NCBI GenBank assembly: GCA_025141835.1
Contig: CP081102.1
Coordinates: 1,488,001-1,552,000 of the forward strand
Length of the DNA stretch: 64,000 bases
Direction of reading: 5' to 3'
From: Rhodobacteraceae bacterium M385
Lineage (GTDB): Bacteria; Pseudomonadota; Alphaproteobacteria; Rhodobacterales; Rhodobacteraceae
Shown: positions 50,944-59,988 of the stretch, in pieces
Position numbering within the stretch: the first letter of the stretch is position 1
Layout of the letters: each line of letters opens with the position of its first letter
Program-made: the position numbers and the translations under genes
Notes under the pieces: generated by a model
Databases searched by the model: none
What the model was told of the DNA's origin: nothing
Seen by the model: the letters and a program-made list of their open reading frames with translations, nothing else

Positions 50944-52959
50944 TTACAGCAGCTCTTTCACCTTGGCGGCGACGCCTTCAGCAGTGATGCCGAAGTGGGC
51001 GTACAAGTCCCCGGCAGGGGCGGAGGCGCCGAAGCCGGGCATGCCCACGAAACCGCCCTTGTCGCGTTTGCCACGCTCTCCGAACAGCCAGCGGTCCCAA
51101 CCGAAGTCAACGGCGGCTTCAACGGCTACACGGACAGGGCCGCCAGGCAGAACACGCTTGCGGTAGCTTTCTTCCTGCTGCTCGAACAGTTCCCAGCAGG
51201 GCATGGACACAACGCGCGTGCCGATGCCTTCGGCTTGCAGCAGGTCACGGGCCTCCATGGCGATGGCAACTTCCGAGCCGGTGGCCATGAGGATCGCTTG
51301 GCGTTTGCCCTCGGCGTCGGCCAGAACGTAGGCACCCTGAGCGGTGAGGTTCTTGGTCTTGTGCTCGGTCCGCACCGTCGGCAGACCCTGGCGAGACAGG
51401 GCCAGCGTAGACGGGGTCTTGCTGGTGCTCAGCGCCAGTTCCCAAGCCTCGGCGGTTTCCACGGCGTCGGCGGGGCGGAAGACGTTCATATTGGGCGTGG
51501 CGCGCAACATGGCAAGGTGTTCCACGGGCTGGTGCGTCGGGCCATCTTCGCCGACACCGATGCTGTCGTGGGTCATCACATAGACCGGCGCGATGCCCAT
51601 CAGCGCGGACAGGCGCATGGAGGGGCGGGCGTAGTCGGTGAAGGTAAAGAACGTGCCGCCGTAGGGCTTGATGCCGCCATGTAGCGCCATGCCGTTCATC
51701 GCCGCTGCCATGGCGTGTTCACGAATACCGTAGTGGACGTGACGGCCCTTGCGATCTTCGGGAGAGAAGATGCCAAGCCCGCCCGTGTTGGTCAGGTTCG
51801 ATCCGGTCAGATCGGCAGAACCGCCAAGGGTTTCGGGGACGATGGTGTTGATAACCTCAAGCGCCATTTGGCTGGCTTTGCGGGTCGCGACCTTGGGCTG
51901 CTCATCGGAGAGCTGCTTTTTGAAGGCTTTGATCGTGGCCGACAGCTTCTTGGGCATTTCGCCCGCGAAGGCACGGGTGAACTCGGCCTGCTTTCCTGCG
52001 GAAAGGGCATTGAACCGCTCCTCCCACGCTGCGCTTTGCTCCTCGCCGCGGCGGCCTACGGCCTCCCACCATTGTTTCAGGTCGGCGGGGATCTCGAAGG
52101 GCGCATGGGTCCAGCCGTAGGCGGCCTTGGTGTCGGCAACCAATTGTGGATCAGTCAGCGCGCCGTGGCCTTTGGCGGTGTCTTGCGCGCTGGAGCCGAT
52201 GGCGATGTGGGTTTTGCACGCGATCATCGCGGGGCGGGGAGAGGCTTTGGCCTCGGTCAGCGCGCGGTCGATATCGGCGGGGTCGTGGCCATCGCAACTG
52301 AACACGTCCCACCCCGACGCCGCAAAGCGTGCCTTCTGGTCGGTGCAGTCAGACATCGACACGTTGCCGTCGATGGTGATGCCGTTGTCATCCCACAACA
52401 CGATCAGGCGGGACAGCTCTTGGCGACCGGCGAGCGCCAGCGCCTCCTGGCTGATGCCCTCCATCAAGCAGCCGTCGCCAGCGATGCAATAGGTGTAATG
52501 GTCGATGATCTTCTTGCCCCAGGTGGCGCGCAGATGCTCTTCCGCCATGGCGAAACCCACAGCGTTGGCGATACCTTGGCCAAGGGGGCCAGTTGTGGTT
52601 TCAACGCCCTTCACATGGCCGTATTCGGGGTGGCCTGCGGTGATCGCGCCCAACTGGCGGAAGTTCTTGATCTGCTCCAGCGTCATGTCTTTGTAGCCTG
52701 TCAGGTGCAGCAGCGAGTAGATCAGCATAGAGCCGTGGCCCGCCGACAGAATGAAGCGGTCGCGGTTGGGCCAATCGGGGTTGGCGGCATCAAAGCTGAG
52801 GTGCTTGTCAAACAGCACCGTGGCCACGTCGGCCATGCCCATGGGCATGCCGGAGTGGCCGGAATTGGCGGCAGCCACGGCGTCCAGCGTCAGGGTGCGG
52901 ATGCAGGCAGCGCGGGCCCAATGTTCGGGGTTGGCGCTTGCAAGGGCTTTGATGTCCAT
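50944..52959 (-). CDS. tkt: Transketolase
   Basis: A TPP enzyme of the pentose-phosphate and Calvin-type rearrangements, 671 residues. The N-terminal region has NSGHSGMPMGMADVA and GHPEYGHVKGVETTTGPLGQG, the TPP-binding motif is GDGCLMEGISQEALALAG, and the pyrimidine domain has DSIGVGEDGPTHQPVEHL. The start at 52959 (MDIKALASANPEH) follows AAAGGATCC; the longer frame to 53106 has no family support. It is divergent from the coiled-coil/zapA pair. Confidence 0.97.
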   Translation of the reverse strand: MDIKALASANPEHWARAACIRTLTLDAVAAANSGHSGMPMGMADVATVLFDKHLSFDAANPDWPNRDRFILSAGHGSMLIYSLLHLTGYKDMTLEQIKNFRQLGAITAGHPEYGHVKGVETTTGPLGQGIANAVGFAMAEEHLRATWGKKIIDHYTYCIAGDGCLMEGISQEALALAGRQELSRLIVLWDDNGITIDGNVSMSDCTDQKARFAASGWDVFSCDGHDPADIDRALTEAKASPRPAMIACKTHIAIGSSAQDTAKGHGALTDPQLVADTKAAYGWTHAPFEIPADLKQWWEAVGRRGEEQSAAWEERFNALSAGKQAEFTRAFAGEMPKKLSATIKAFKKQLSDEQPKVATRKASQMALEVINTIVPETLGGSADLTGSNLTNTGGLGIFSPEDRKGRHVHYGIREHAMAAAMNGMALHGGIKPYGGTFFTFTDYARPSMRLSALMGIAPVYVMTHDSIGVGEDGPTHQPVEHLAMLRATPNMNVFRPADAVETAEAWELALSTSKTPSTLALSRQGLPTVRTEHKTKNLTAQGAYVLADAEGKRQAILMATGSEVAIAMEARDLLQAEGIGTRVVSMPCWELFEQQEESYRKRVLPGGPVRVAVEAAVDFGWDRWLFGERGKRDKGGFVGMPGFGASAPAGDLYAHFGITAEGVAAKVKELL

Positions 52960-53254
52960 GGATGGATCCTTTGTGGCAGCAATGGCTTTGGTTGCAGGCG
53001 TGATATCAAAGGCCCGATGAAGTGCAAGCCGCACAAGAGGCTTTCGGGGTCTTTGAAGGGCCATTTCCGGCCTAAAACGCCCTTTGAGGTGCAGAAAACC
53101 TTGCAAAGTGATGCGGTTTGACCCCCAAATAGGGGTACGTTAGAGGCAGTATACACGACATCTGCGACGGAACGGGCGCAAAGCCTGCCGGAACCGGATG
53201 CATAGAAATCTAAACACCGCGCCTATGCGGGATGACGAGGGGGCACCGGCTGTC

Positions 53255-54226
53255 ATGAGCGACACCGCCGATATTGAACACCTAAAAACGCTGGAACTGC
53301 GCCTGTCGCAGGCCTTGGACCGTATCGCGGCAGGGGTTGCTGCAAGCAGGAACGGGCCAACCGACGATGGCGCCGCAGAGGCAGCGGTTGCAGCCGCGGC
53401 TGAGGCCGCGTCCCAAGCCGCAGAGTCTGAGGCCGCTCGCCAAGATGCAGAGGCCCGCGCCACAGAGGCCACCGACCGCGTAAGCGCGTTGGAAGAACGT
53501 CTGGCCGAAACCCAAGACGCGCTGGCCGATGCCCAAAACGATGTCACCTCGGCCCGTGCCGAGGCCGAGGCGGCTCGGGCTGAGGCTGAAACAGCCATCG
53601 CTCACGCAGCCCAAACGCCAGGCACCGATGCGGCGACGCTGGCGGCGATGGAAGAGAAACTGGCAGCGGCAGAGGCCTCTCGTGGGGCGGCGCAGTCCGA
53701 ACTGGACGCCCGTAGCGCAGAATTGGAGGCACGCAGCGCCGAGTTGGCCGAAAAAGTCGCGGCGCTGGCCGAAATGCAGGCGGCCTTAGAGGCAGCACAA
53801 GCGGTGCAGCCAGAGGCGACCGGTGAGGCCGGAGCCGAGCCTGAGGATATGGAGAAAGCCCTTGCCGTATTGGGGCGTCGGGCGGAACGCGCCCGAGAAG
53901 AACGCGACGCGGCCCGCACCGCATGTGACGCGGCCACCGACGCGCTGGAAGAGCTACAAGAGGCTACCGGGGCCAGTGTGGACGACCGCATTCTGGAACT
54001 GCGGCGGCAATTGCGCCTGATGCGCACACGGGCCGAGGATTTGGCGGCTCAGGTGTCTTTGCTGCAAAGCGGGGCCGATGTGGATAGCGCAACCCTCGAT
54101 CAGGGGTTGCTGGCCGAGGTCGAGACCCTGCGCCAGTTGCGTGATACCGATGCGGCGGAATTGGACCGGATCGTTCAAGAAATGCAGGCCGGGCTAGACC
54201 GCGCCGAAGGAGGCCAAGATGCCTGA
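53255..54226 (+). CDS. Long coiled-coil protein upstream of zapA
   Basis: A 323-residue, Ala/Glu-rich protein that is almost entirely coiled coil (about 5-215 and 220-318) with no signal or membrane segment. Repeated heptad-like blocks include SELDARSAELEARSAEL. The start at 53255 (MSDTADIEHLKTLELRLS) is preferred; ATG codons at 53198 and 53225 are alternatives. It overlaps zapA by 8 bases. In Caulobacter the coiled-coil protein ZauP is encoded with ZapA and bridges it, so a ZauP-like division role is inferred from position and architecture, not from sequence identity. Confidence 0.75.
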   Translation: MSDTADIEHLKTLELRLSQALDRIAAGVAASRNGPTDDGAAEAAVAAAAEAASQAAESEAARQDAEARATEATDRVSALEERLAETQDALADAQNDVTSARAEAEAARAEAETAIAHAAQTPGTDAATLAAMEEKLAAAEASRGAAQSELDARSAELEARSAELAEKVAALAEMQAALEAAQAVQPEATGEAGAEPEDMEKALAVLGRRAERAREERDAARTACDAATDALEELQEATGASVDDRILELRRQLRLMRTRAEDLAAQVSLLQSGADVDSATLDQGLLAEVETLRQLRDTDAAELDRIVQEMQAGLDRAEGGQDA

Positions 54227-54647
54227 GGTGGAAATTGAAATCGGGACGCGGGTGTTCAGCGTCGCCTGTCAGGATGGCGAAGAAGACTACCTGCGCTCTG
54301 CCGCGAAAATGCTGGATACGGAAGCCGCCGTCGTTCTGGGGCAGATCGGGCGGATGCCGCCTGAACGGATGCTGCTGATGGCGGGTTTGATGCTGGCCGA
54401 TAAAACGGCGGCCATGGAAGATGACCTGCGAGAGATGCAGGACAAGATCGCGACCCAGGACCGGGCGCTGCGCTCGGCCGAGGAACGCTTGGCGGACCGG
54501 GGGCGGAAGATCTCGGAACTGCAAGAAGCGGGCGCCAGCAGCGGCGCGGCGGTGGCGATCCCCGAAGAGATCAGCGCAGGCTTTGCCGATTTGGCCGCAC
54601 GGGCCGAAGCGATGGCAGAAGCGATGGAAACCGCAGGCGAAGGGTAA
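54219..54647 (+). CDS. zapA: Cell division protein ZapA
   Basis: FtsZ-ring-associated protein, 142 residues. The N-terminal ZapA head (VEIEIGTRVFSVACQDGEEDYLRSAAKML, split around residue 15) is followed by a helical segment (ERMLLMAGLMLADK) and a coiled coil (DLREMQDKIATQDRALRSAEE). The C-terminal tail is longer than in E. coli ZapA (109 residues). It overlaps the coiled-coil gene by 8 bases and ends at a GC-rich hairpin with a T-run. Confidence 0.92.
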   Translation: MPEVEIEIGTRVFSVACQDGEEDYLRSAAKMLDTEAAVVLGQIGRMPPERMLLMAGLMLADKTAAMEDDLREMQDKIATQDRALRSAEERLADRGRKISELQEAGASSGAAVAIPEEISAGFADLAARAEAMAEAMETAGEG

Positions 54648-54674
54648 ACCTTGCAGTCAGTATTGGCACACTCA

Positions 54675-54704
54675 CGCCCGGCCCGGAAATGGGGCGGGCG
54701 TTTT
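54675..54704 (+). terminator. Intrinsic terminator after zapA
   Basis: CGCCCG-G-CCC pairs with GGG-G-CGGGCG around a GGAAAT loop, with one G-G mismatch, followed by TTTT. It sits between convergent zapA and the SDR gene. Confidence 0.75.
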
Positions 54705-54708
54705 CCGT

Positions 54709-55389
54709 TCAGGCAGTGAAAAGCGGGGCCAGAAGGCGTGCGGCCTCTTGCGCAGGATCGGCCAATGGTGCGCGGTCCTCGCCGGGGTAGAACCGTGCCC
54801 GGATCGCCGTGGGCATCGGTTTGGGCGTCACCAGATGAACCGACAAAGGGGCTTTCGCTGTCTCGGCCTGCCAGCTTTGCACCAAGGCGCGTTGCGCGGC
54901 CTTCGACATGGCATAGGCGCCCGCAAACTTCGCGTCCCATGTGTCGTCGAAGAACACGGCGTTGGGGGCATCAGAAGGCAGGATCAGCGGCTCGATATTG
55001 GCGATCAGACGCGACAGGCCGCGAATGTTGGTGGCGATCACCTTATCAAGGTCTTTGACCTGCACGTGGGGCGCCGGGGTCAGCACGCTGGCATGAACGG
55101 CGGCGTGGACCCAGATATCGGCCTTGCCCCATCGGTCGTGGATGGAGCGGCAGAGGTTGGCTATCGCCCCCTCATCGGTGATATCCATCGGCGCAAGGGT
55201 GGCTTGCCCGCCGACGGCCTTGATCCGATCATCCAAGTCTTCCAGCCCGCCAATGGTGCGAGCAACGGCAACAACATGGGCACCTTGCTCGGCCAACCAT
55301 AGGGCCGAAGCGGCCCCAAGACCCCGAGAAGCCCCCGTGACCAGAGCGATTTTGCCAGCGAGCGGTTTTTGAGCGTCATTTCCTGTCAT
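54709..55389 (-). CDS. Short-chain dehydrogenase/reductase
   Basis: A 226-residue SDR. The cofactor motif is TGASRGLGAAS, the structural motif NAA-like position reads HAAVHAS, and the catalytic Tyr-x3-Lys is in YAMSKAAQR. The start MTGNDAQKPLAGKIAL is used; a far longer open frame upstream overlaps bioY in antisense and has no similarity. The substrate is unknown. It is convergent with zapA and divergent from bioY. Confidence 0.88.
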   Translation of the reverse strand: MTGNDAQKPLAGKIALVTGASRGLGAASALWLAEQGAHVVAVARTIGGLEDLDDRIKAVGGQATLAPMDITDEGAIANLCRSIHDRWGKADIWVHAAVHASVLTPAPHVQVKDLDKVIATNIRGLSRLIANIEPLILPSDAPNAVFFDDTWDAKFAGAYAMSKAAQRALVQSWQAETAKAPLSVHLVTPKPMPTAIRARFYPGEDRAPLADPAQEAARLLAPLFTA

Positions 55390-55497
55390 GGCGCGCGTGT
55401 TGCCCGCTTGCACGCCCAAGCGCAAGGGGTATACCCTAACGGCAAGGGGGCAAAGCACCCTCACTCTTACGGGATACAGAAAAGGGAGCCTGATCTG

Positions 55498-56103
55498 ATG
55501 GGCCACAACGCAACACTTCTTTCCGCGACGCTGGGACAAGAGGGCCTTCTGCGCAAGGCGCTGCTGGTCGTCGGCGGCACGATCTTCATCGCGCTGGCCG
55601 CGCAGATCTCGGTGCCGATGATTCCGGTTCCAATGACGCTGCAAACGCTGGCGATCTTGACCGTGGGCTTCACTTTCGGTTCGCGCCTTGGCGCGGCGAC
55701 GCTGCTGGCCTATCTGGCCGAAGGCGCGATGGGTCTTCCCGTATTCGCCAATGGCATGAACGGCTTGGCCTTCGCAGGCCCGACCGCTGGTTTCTTGATC
55801 GGTTTCGTTGCGATGGCATGGGCCGCAGGTTGGGCGGCTGAACGCGGCCTCGCCACAGGCTTCTTCGGCACGGCAGCGTCCGCGCTGGTGATCTCTGCAC
55901 TGCTTTACGTTCCCGGTCTGGCATGGCCGATGGCCGTTGCAGGCACCTTCGGCATGGAAGCCGGATGGGCGGGCCAAGGCTTGGGCTTCTACTGGACCCA
56001 TTTCGTATCGGCCTTCTTGATCGGCGACGCGGTAAAAGCGGTTCTGGCGGCTTTGGTCGTCACCGGCGGTTGGGCGGCATTGTCTGCGCGTAAAGCGGGC
56101 TAA
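55498..56103 (+). CDS. bioY: Biotin transporter substrate-binding subunit BioY
   Basis: An ECF-type S component of 201 residues with about six membrane helices. The conserved segments QISVPMIPVPMTLQTLAIL and LAYLAEGAMGLPVFANG identify BioY. No bioM/bioN energising genes are beside it, so it may be a solitary BioY or share an energising module encoded elsewhere. The start at 55498 follows AAAGGGAGCC. Confidence 0.95.
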   Translation: MGHNATLLSATLGQEGLLRKALLVVGGTIFIALAAQISVPMIPVPMTLQTLAILTVGFTFGSRLGAATLLAYLAEGAMGLPVFANGMNGLAFAGPTAGFLIGFVAMAWAAGWAAERGLATGFFGTAASALVISALLYVPGLAWPMAVAGTFGMEAGWAGQGLGFYWTHFVSAFLIGDAVKAVLAALVVTGGWAALSARKAG

Positions 56104-56192
56104 GCCTTCTACTTGCTTACAGATTTGGCGCCGCTCTCCTTCTGGGAGGGCGGCGTTTTCATTTGCGAAACGGGATTGGGTTGGCCGGTCGC

Positions 56193-56609
56193 CTATTCCT
56201 GCAACCGCGCTACGGCGGATTTGCACAGGCCAAGGTCCAGCCAGCGACAGCCCGCACAAATCGTGTCCAGATCATCGGGCAGGATGCGAGCGCGGACACG
56301 GTCCTGCGCCTCGCCCCACGTCAGACGATCACCCGGAGACACCCCCAGAGCCGCGCCGTGGGCCTTGTCGAGGGCGTCGATCTCGGACTGCACCTCGCAT
56401 CCCTCGCCGCGTTTGCGGGGGCAGGGGGCGCAGATGGCATCGGCGGTGGCGGTAATCTCGACCATTGTGGCATCGCCCGCCGCCGCGCGGAGCCGGCCCA
56501 CAACGATGGCTTCCATATTCGCGGTGAAGGTGTCGGAATAGCCGTGGCCTTCAAACCCAAGCGAACACAGGATGTGATGGGGCCGCAGGCGGATCGGCGG
56601 CACGCTCAT
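56193..56609 (-). CDS. DUF1284 cysteine-rich protein
   Basis: A 138-residue protein of the DUF1284 family: N-terminal IRLRPHHILCSLGFEGHGYS and seven or more cysteines, including ICAPCPRKRGEGC and ICAGCRWLDLGLC, which could bind iron-sulfur clusters or zinc. It begins four bases inside the end of the DUF2199 gene (ATGA overlap), which in turn overlaps purF, so it is the third gene of the purF transcript. Function unknown. Confidence 0.85.
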   Translation of the reverse strand: MSVPPIRLRPHHILCSLGFEGHGYSDTFTANMEAIVVGRLRAAAGDATMVEITATADAICAPCPRKRGEGCEVQSEIDALDKAHGAALGVSPGDRLTWGEAQDRVRARILPDDLDTICAGCRWLDLGLCKSAVARLQE

Positions 56610-57214
56610 GCCTTGAGGCAGCTTACCACGTCGTCGTGGCCAAAGCTTTCATAGACCTCGAGAATTTCCGAGGCGCTCAACCCGTCTTGCTGCGCGGCGT
56701 AGAAGGGGTGGCGTTCATTGGTGATCCAATAGAGCGGTTTGCGCCCCTCGGAATAAGGGACCAAGACGCCTTCGGTCAGTAGCGGCCCGGTCAGGCGAGG
56801 TAATTGCGTATATAGCCAAGAATGCAGATCGCCCAGTTTATCGGCATCGCCACGGGCCTGCGCGGCCCGGAAACGGGCGTGGTTCCCAGCCTTTAGGCTG
56901 CACCAGACCCCCAGAAAAACCGAGCCTTCGGTACCCTTCACCGGAACCGGAAGATAGGCACGAAGCAAGTTGTCACCGTCGCGGCGGGCGTAATTGTGGG
57001 TGAAAATCTCTACCCCGCCAGCCTCAAAACTATCGTCTTCCGCAGGCTCGGGTGGGTTTTTCCAGCTAAAGGGGGCCTCGGGGCGCAAACACTTGGCTGC
57101 GCCAAGCACCTTGCCGCAGCACGCGCAGGTGTAATCGGGGTCCACCAGCCGCCGGGCCAATTCGGCCTCAGGGATCATTTTGGGGGCTTTTGTCCGGCGG
57201 AACAGACGGATCAT
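56606..57214 (-). CDS. DUF2199 domain protein
   Basis: A 202-residue protein of the DUF2199 family. A CACCGK pair of cysteines near residue 30 and the domain body with VFLGVWCSLKAGNHARF and LGDLHSWLYTQLP are seen. It overlaps the purF stop by four bases and the DUF1284 start by four. The N-terminal basic tail (MIRLFRRTKAPK) is variable. Function unknown; coupling to purF may be only a transcriptional convenience. Confidence 0.85.
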   Translation of the reverse strand: MIRLFRRTKAPKMIPEAELARRLVDPDYTCACCGKVLGAAKCLRPEAPFSWKNPPEPAEDDSFEAGGVEIFTHNYARRDGDNLLRAYLPVPVKGTEGSVFLGVWCSLKAGNHARFRAAQARGDADKLGDLHSWLYTQLPRLTGPLLTEGVLVPYSEGRKPLYWITNERHPFYAAQQDGLSASEILEVYESFGHDDVVSCLKA

Positions 57215-58689
57215 TCTGCCGCCTCCACCAGTTCAAACCCTTTCGCGATCTGATCGGTGGGGGCCACGGGGTATTCGCCCGAGAAGCAGGCGTCGCAATA
57301 AGCGGGCTTGGCGGGATCGCGGCCTTCGGCCTCGCCCACGGCGCGGTACAACCCATCGAGCGAGATGAACTTGAGGCTATCGACGGCCAGATGTTGGCGC
57401 ATTTCTTCTTCCGACATCGTCGCGGCCAGCAGCTTTTCGCGCTGGGGCGTATCGACGCCGTAGAAGCATGGCCATGCGGTGGGCGGAGAGGCGATGCGGA
57501 AATGTACCTCGGCCGCACCGGCATCAAGGATCATCTCCTTAATCTTGCGAGAGGTCGTGCCGCGCACCACGCTGTCATCGACCAGGATCACCCGTTTGCC
57601 GCGGATCAACGCGCGGTTCACGTTCAACTTCAGGCGTACGCCCATGTTGCGGATCTGTTCAGACGGCTCGATGAACGTGCGGCCCATGTATTGGTTGCGG
57701 ATGATACCCATCGCGTAGGGGATGCCCGATTGCTGGCTGAAGCCAATCGCCGCTGGCGTGCCGCTGTCGGGCACGGGGCAGACGAGATCGGCCTCGACGG
57801 GGGCTTCTTTCGCCAGCTCCACACCGATCTGACGGCGTGTTTCATAGACAGAGCGACCGCCGATAATGCTATCGGGGCGCGAGAAATAGACGTGTTCAAA
57901 GATACAGAACCGCGAACGTTTCTGGTTGAACGGCTTGGACGATTCGATGCCCGCCTCGGTGATGACCACCATTTCGCCGGGCTCAACTTCGCGGATCAGT
58001 TCCGCGCCGATGATGTCGAGGGCGCAGGTTTCGGACGACAGCACAAAACCGTCGCCCAATTTGCCGATCACCAGCGGGCGCACGCCCAAGGCGTCGCGAC
58101 AACCGATCAGCTTGGTGCGGGTCATTGCCACAACGGAAAACGCGCCTTCAACGCGGCGCAGGGCGTCTTTCATCCGCTCGGGGATGTTCTTCTGCAACGA
58201 GCGTGCCATCAGATGAATAATGCATTCGCTGTCCGAGGAAGACTGGAAGATCGAGCCACGCTCGATCAGTTCCTTGCGCAGCTCATCGGCGTTCACGATG
58301 TTGCCGTTGTGGGCAATCGCCGCGCCGCCCATGGCGAATTCGCCAAAGAAGGGCTGCACATCGCGGATTTGCGTGGCGCCCTTGGACCCGGCGGTGGAAT
58401 AGCGCACGTGGCCGATCCCGATGGAACCGGGCAGTGTCTCCATCACCTTTTGCGAGGTGAAGGTATCGCGGACGTAGCCAAAACGCCGGGCCGAGCTGAA
58501 GCCCGCTTCCGGGTCATGGGTGACGATGCCGCCCGCTTCTTGGCCGCGATGCTGCAAGGCGTGTAGGCCGAGCGCCACGAAGTTGGCAGCGTCGGCGACA
58601 CCAATGACGCCAAACACGCCACATTCCTCGCGCAATTTGTCATCATCGCGGGCATCGAAGGGATGCTGGGGGAAGGCTGTCTCGTCCAT
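57211..58689 (-). CDS. purF: Amidophosphoribosyltransferase PurF
   Basis: First committed enzyme of purine synthesis, 492 residues. After a short propeptide the N-terminal nucleophile is Cys23 in EECGVFGVIG. The glutaminase domain has HVRYSTAGSKG and AHNGNIVNADELR, and the PRPP loop is VILVDDSVVRGTTSRK. Cys pairs typical of the [4Fe-4S] form are seen near FCIFEH and YCDACFSGEYP. The start at 58689 (MDETAFPQH) is the last ATG before the propeptide. cvpA lies upstream on the same strand but is separated from it by a gene of opposite strand. Confidence 0.95.
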   Translation of the reverse strand: MDETAFPQHPFDARDDDKLREECGVFGVIGVADAANFVALGLHALQHRGQEAGGIVTHDPEAGFSSARRFGYVRDTFTSQKVMETLPGSIGIGHVRYSTAGSKGATQIRDVQPFFGEFAMGGAAIAHNGNIVNADELRKELIERGSIFQSSSDSECIIHLMARSLQKNIPERMKDALRRVEGAFSVVAMTRTKLIGCRDALGVRPLVIGKLGDGFVLSSETCALDIIGAELIREVEPGEMVVITEAGIESSKPFNQKRSRFCIFEHVYFSRPDSIIGGRSVYETRRQIGVELAKEAPVEADLVCPVPDSGTPAAIGFSQQSGIPYAMGIIRNQYMGRTFIEPSEQIRNMGVRLKLNVNRALIRGKRVILVDDSVVRGTTSRKIKEMILDAGAAEVHFRIASPPTAWPCFYGVDTPQREKLLAATMSEEEMRQHLAVDSLKFISLDGLYRAVGEAEGRDPAKPAYCDACFSGEYPVAPTDQIAKGFELVEAAE

Positions 58690-58845
58690 CGGGCGAATCC
58701 TTGGTCCTGTGCGTGGGAGACACATAAGACGCTGCGGCCCCGGTGTCACCAAACGATCATGATTGATCTGCCCTTCAATGGACCGAACTGCCCGATTGCG
58801 ATAGGATGCCGCACAATGACAGGCAAAAGCACGCGGAGCAGGCAC

Positions 58846-59301
58846 ATGCGTTTCTTCATCTTTCTCGCGGGGGCCGCCATGGCCGCCAGCTACCTCGTTA
58901 CGTGGGTAGAACCGCCATTTGCGGGGCAGGAAATCTCTCCCTCGGTTCTGATTGGTGACCGTTTACAAGGGCTTATCACCGAGGGGCCGTGGCAGGCTTG
59001 GGTGTTTCTGGGCGGCTTTGCCTTGGCAGGCCTTGCGGCACTTCTATCGCTGCTGGGGCGGGGGGCGGGATTGTTCGCCTTTCTTGCAGGCGCTTCTCCG
59101 CTGGTGTTGTGCGTTCACTATTATCTGCGCGCCGAGGACGTGCGGGCAGACTTCGGGCTGCCGTTCTCGGTCAATTTCCAGGATTTGGGCCAAGTCTATG
59201 ACCTTTTGGGCAATTTCATCCGGGCCGGGTTTTGGATGTACACGGGCGGTGCCGCTGTCTTGCTGCTGGCCGGAATGATCGCCACCTTCGGGCGGCGCTA
59301 G
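58846..59301 (+). CDS. Hypothetical membrane protein between purF and cvpA
   Basis: A 151-residue protein with a signal-like N-terminus (MRFFIFLAGAAMAASYLV) and hydrophobic segments near 50-75, 78-95 and 125-148. I do not recognise a family. The start at 58846 follows GGAGCAGG; an ATG at 58816 is possible. It reads rightward against the surrounding leftward genes and ends at a shared hairpin. Confidence 0.7.
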   Translation: MRFFIFLAGAAMAASYLVTWVEPPFAGQEISPSVLIGDRLQGLITEGPWQAWVFLGGFALAGLAALLSLLGRGAGLFAFLAGASPLVLCVHYYLRAEDVRADFGLPFSVNFQDLGQVYDLLGNFIRAGFWMYTGGAAVLLLAGMIATFGRR

Positions 59302-59311
59302 GGTATTCAAG

Positions 59312-59333
59312 CGGCGGGGATGCAACCCCGCCG
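59312..59333. terminator. Bidirectional hairpin after cvpA
   Basis: CGGCGGGG-ATGCAA-CCCCGCCG, an 8-bp perfect stem between two convergent genes. T-runs are weak on both sides. Confidence 0.65.
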
Positions 59334-59349
59334 TTATGCAGCCCGCGTC

Positions 59350-59928
59350 TTATTCAGTGGCAGCAGGGGCGGCGTCTTCGTCGGTACCGTCGATCAAAGT
59401 CTCGTAGCGCTCCAAAATCCAGCCCGGTACATCGGTGGGGATCTGCGCCTCGATCTTCGATTGCATATTGGCAAACACCGCCGCTGACCGGCTTTCCGAG
59501 ATGGCGGGAATAGGCTCATCCCCCACGATGCGATCATAGGCGATGAGGGCCACAACGACCAACAGCACGCCACGCGCCACGCCAAACAAGAACCCAAGGC
59601 CCGCATCCAACCCGCCAAGGGCCGAGCGTTGCACGACGGTCGAAAACAGCGGCGTGAAGATCGACACGACTACAAGGGCCACGACGAACACGATGGCAAA
59701 GGCGGCCAGAATCCCCAACTCACGGCTTTCGCCAATGAAATCGCCCAACACAGGAATTTCCGAGATCAGGGGCAGGGCATTGGGCGCGAAGATGAAGGCA
59801 ACAACCGCGGCGGCAACCCATCCTGCGATTGACATCACCTCGCGAATGAACCCGCGGGCGTAGGCCAGAATGGCCGAAATGACGATCACGCCACCGACGA
59901 CCCCGTCAAAAATAGTAAATCCGTCCAT
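59350..59928 (-). CDS. cvpA: CvpA family membrane protein
   Basis: A 192-residue inner-membrane protein with four membrane segments (about 5-25, 30-50, 70-95, 105-135): FDGVVGGVIVISAILAYARG, then REVMSIAGWVAAAVVAFIF. CvpA is linked to purF in many bacteria and to colicin V production in E. coli. Here it follows radA in the same direction and is about 0.7 kb upstream of purF, with one opposite gene between. Confidence 0.93.
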   Translation of the reverse strand: MDGFTIFDGVVGGVIVISAILAYARGFIREVMSIAGWVAAAVVAFIFAPNALPLISEIPVLGDFIGESRELGILAAFAIVFVVALVVVSIFTPLFSTVVQRSALGGLDAGLGFLFGVARGVLLVVVALIAYDRIVGDEPIPAISESRSAAVFANMQSKIEAQIPTDVPGWILERYETLIDGTDEDAAPAATE

Positions 59929-59988
59929 GTCCGCCCTCTTATCGCTCGTCCCCCGCCTTGGGGGTCTTTTTTGCGCAAGTCGCGCCTG

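Noticed and set aside
55390..56259. Long upstream extension of the SDR frame
   Set aside because: It runs antisense through bioY; the SDR fold begins at MTGNDAQ.
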